A stretch of 64,000 nt of DNA from Capnocytophaga haemolytica (GTDB lineage Bacteria > Bacteroidota > Bacteroidia > Flavobacteriales > Flavobacteriaceae), in NCBI RefSeq assembly GCF_001553545.1, contig NZ_CP014227.1, positions 2,338,501 to 2,402,500 on the forward strand, written 5' to 3'. The notes beneath the pieces are model-generated. The model saw nothing but the letters and a program-made list of their open reading frames with translations. It had not been told where the DNA came from and made no database searches. The translations under genes were made by a program, and so were the position numbers. Every line of letters starts with the position of its first letter. Within the stretch, counting starts at the first letter, position 1. Shown one piece after another: positions 62,223 to 64,000 of the stretch.

Positions 62223-63701
62223 TTAGTCATTATTAGCTACATCTAAAATCCAAGGATCAGGGATATCGGTTCGATTGCGAACCTCTTCAACCTTTTGGGC
62301 TGCCTGTTGATAGTTATCATAATAAGCTACATAGATAAAGTTGAGCATCTGATCGCTATTGTAATACACTTGGGCATCATAGCCAAATCCTTTCATCTCT
62401 TCAACTCGCTTTTCTACATTATTGATATTGAGAAACGAACCAACAATCACATAATAACCTCTTTGTGTATCGGTGGCTTGTAGCTTTTTCACTCGTGGGG
62501 TATTTGCAGCAGGTTTAACAGTAGGGTTCACCTCTACTAAAGGCATTGCGATAGGCTTAGCAGTCTCTATTTCAGTTACCTTCTGCGGTACCTCTTTGGG
62601 GTTATTTTCAATTTCTAAAGCTGTGAGAAAGAGATAATAACGGTCAAAACTACGTGAGTAAATCAAATCAAGTGAAGAGGCATTATTAGGAATAAGAGAC
62701 TGCTTATCATTCTCAATACTGAGGCGAAATATATCAAAGCCCAAGGTATTCTCACTGTTGGGAGTACGGGTACTGACGATCTTGCCATCATTATCAATCA
62801 CACTACTAAAGAAGTTGCGTGCTGGTCGCAGTTTGCTTTGCAGAGCGATATACTGACCGCTGGCAGGTACCGAAAGCAACACATTATCGTCCTTCATATT
62901 AAGATCGCCTTCGAGGGTAGCCCCCATAATATGTGTTTGGAAAGCTCCTTTCTCAGGCGTCTTAAAACCACTAAAAGTAAGTGTTTTAGACTCTTCATTG
63001 GTAATCGCCGCAAAGCCATCGTAAGTAATAATTTTCTTCACATTGCTATTGGCATTCTCATAAACTAATACCAGTGCCCAGCCTGCCGCCGAACCTCCTT
63101 CTATCTGCCCTAATGTTGCTCGTACATTAGCTACTGTATAATCACCTTGTGAGTTGTCTTCTGCCACAAGCGTAGTAACATCAGCGTAATAGACGTATGG
63201 TGATGAACTCTTTAGCTTTTCATCATTGCGAGCGTCGTAGATAAGTGTGCCTTGCACAGGGTTATAAGTATTTTTTGAAGGTATTTTAAGTAATACTGAG
63301 CTGGGATCTTGCCTACTGTTATCCGTTATTGTGTTTTTATCCTTTTTAAGCTGCCCTGCAGCATAAGGATAGGTAGCTGCCCAATACAACCCTGCATAAA
63401 CCACCTTTCCCCCTTCGGCACCTTCATTATTAAAAGAAGCGCTGCTTGACGAAAACGTCTGAGGGTCATTGTCTACATCAGTGTACTGCATATTGAGTAC
63501 ATCGTTGAGTTTTGCCTTTCCTGAGCGGTCGTTATAGGGGGTATTAGCGCTCTTGCGACGCTCTTCACGGTTGAGGATGTTATTGCCAATAATCTTGATA
63601 TCCCCTTTGAGAAAAGCCTCATAGCGGACTTTAAAATCAGTAGCTTGACCCCACAAAGGCAGTGTAAGCAGTGTAATTATTGCAAGGAATGTATACCTCA
63701 T
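62223..63701 (-). CDS. Secreted adhesin-like protein with C-terminal SPOR domain
   Basis: 492 residues. Signal peptide (1-20, LPLWGQ). The N-terminal ~370 residues are beta-rich (KGDIKIIGNNILNREE, KVVYAGLYWAATYPY, ALVLVYENANSNVKKIITYD, FKTPEKGAFQTHI), resembling the repeated extracellular modules of Bacteroidetes type IX adhesins. A proline-rich linker (about 370-410) leads to a SPOR domain (about 415-490; GYYVIVGSFLNINNVEKRVE) which in general binds denuded peptidoglycan glycan strands. The combination suggests anchoring to, or reading of, the cell wall. Its start overlaps the upstream oxidoreductase stop by 4 bp. Confidence 0.75.
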   Translation of the reverse strand: MRYTFLAIITLLTLPLWGQATDFKVRYEAFLKGDIKIIGNNILNREERRKSANTPYNDRSGKAKLNDVLNMQYTDVDNDPQTFSSSSASFNNEGAEGGKVVYAGLYWAATYPYAAGQLKKDKNTITDNSRQDPSSVLLKIPSKNTYNPVQGTLIYDARNDEKLKSSSPYVYYADVTTLVAEDNSQGDYTVANVRATLGQIEGGSAAGWALVLVYENANSNVKKIITYDGFAAITNEESKTLTFSGFKTPEKGAFQTHIMGATLEGDLNMKDDNVLLSVPASGQYIALQSKLRPARNFFSSVIDNDGKIVSTRTPNSENTLGFDIFRLSIENDKQSLIPNNASSLDLIYSRSFDRYYLFLTALEIENNPKEVPQKVTEIETAKPIAMPLVEVNPTVKPAANTPRVKKLQATDTQRGYYVIVGSFLNINNVEKRVEEMKGFGYDAQVYYNSDQMLNFIYVAYYDNYQQAAQKVEEVRNRTDIPDPWILDVANND

Positions 63702-64000
63702 AAACTCAGTATTTGCTTAGCTACTCGTAGGGCTTCAGTGCCTTGCTCAAGAGTAACGACAGGAGTGGTGTTATGTACAATAGCATCGGCAAAGGTTTCA
63801 AGCTCGTCTAAGATAGCATTATTCTGATGTATCTCAGGGTGCTCAAAGTATATCTGGCGACGTTCACCTTCGGCATTTTGTAGTATCATATCGAAATCGT
63901 TAGGAGTTTCAGGGGCATCTTTCATTTTTACTACTTCGACACTCTTTTCTAAGAAATCGACTGAGATATAGGCATCACGCTGGAAGAAACGCGCCTTACG
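63698..64000 (-). CDS. Gfo/Idh/MocA-family oxidoreductase, C-terminal part
   Basis: The 5' end lies beyond position 64000; 100 codons and the stop are visible on the minus strand. The readable sequence RKARFFQRDAYISVDFLEKS, then VEVVKMKD and LDELETFADAIVHNTTPVVT, is the typical C-terminal end of NAD(P)-dependent Gfo/Idh/MocA enzymes, which act on sugars or other polyols. The stop overlaps the downstream start as ATGA, so it is co-transcribed with the SPOR-domain gene. Substrate unknown. Confidence 0.8.
   Translation of the reverse strand, partial: RKARFFQRDAYISVDFLEKSVEVVKMKDAPETPNDFDMILQNAEGERRQIYFEHPEIHQNNAILDELETFADAIVHNTTPVVTLEQGTEALRVAKQILSL

Overview
The window reads as chromosomal DNA of a host-associated member of the Flavobacteriaceae, most like Capnocytophaga. 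The grounds are a SusC/SusD glycan locus with a hybrid two-component regulator, a PorV-type protein of the type IX secretion system, the DUF6089-uppS-bamA-skp-skp-murI gene order, flavobacterial DUF families, and promoters of the Bacteroidetes type (TTG, about 19-20 nt, TAnnTTTG) with little use of Shine-Dalgarno sites. The genus is an inference. I saw no rRNA, tRNA, CRISPR array, intact transposase or replication origin.

Layout. 1-4945: a five-gene plus-strand run with a truncated membrane protein, a small secreted protein, a DUF4139 protein carrying a foreign-looking SusC-type domain, the Kdo transferase WaaA and a DUF3999-like protein. 5100-9637: citrate synthase, then surE, a small membrane protein and an LTA-synthase-like transferase. 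9723-10667: thioredoxin reductase on the minus strand. 11104-17677: the envelope block DUF6089, uppS, bamA, two OmpH/Skp chaperones and murI. 17809-23244: a lytic transglycosylase, type II asparaginase, a porin, and an AraC regulator followed by a DUF417 membrane protein. 23414-30066: recQ, lnt, a histidine-ammonia-lyase-like gene without its catalytic tripeptide, and the overlapping fhs. 30207-30740: a 13-unit, 41-bp tandem array. 30867-32201: a Dcu dicarboxylate transporter.

32446-46999 is the most specialised region, a polysaccharide utilisation locus. It holds a hybrid sensor/regulator, SusC, SusD, a GH16-like two-domain lipoprotein, an aryl-sulfate sulfotransferase lipoprotein and a GH20 hexosaminidase. 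A 253-bp element with terminal inverted repeats lies in the middle of it. The set suggests uptake and trimming of a hexosamine-containing, possibly sulfated host glycan. The rest is mostly conserved: a DUF5958 gene, an unknown secreted gene overlapping porV, two leucine-rich-repeat lipoproteins, pyrB, the thrS-infC-rpmI-rplT operon (infC apparently starting at AUA), a minus-strand acyl-CoA dehydrogenase/Rrf2/TrmN run, a helix-hairpin-helix protein, a methyltransferase, queE, a membrane protein, a SPOR-domain protein and the end of a Gfo/Idh/MocA oxidoreductase.

The points most worth following are the ammonia-lyase homologue without its MIO tripeptide that overlaps fhs, the sulfotransferase inside the glycan locus, the domain insertion in the DUF4139 protein, the 41-bp array, and a family of TCAG/CTGA hairpin repeats that sits at gene ends and runs into coding sequence.
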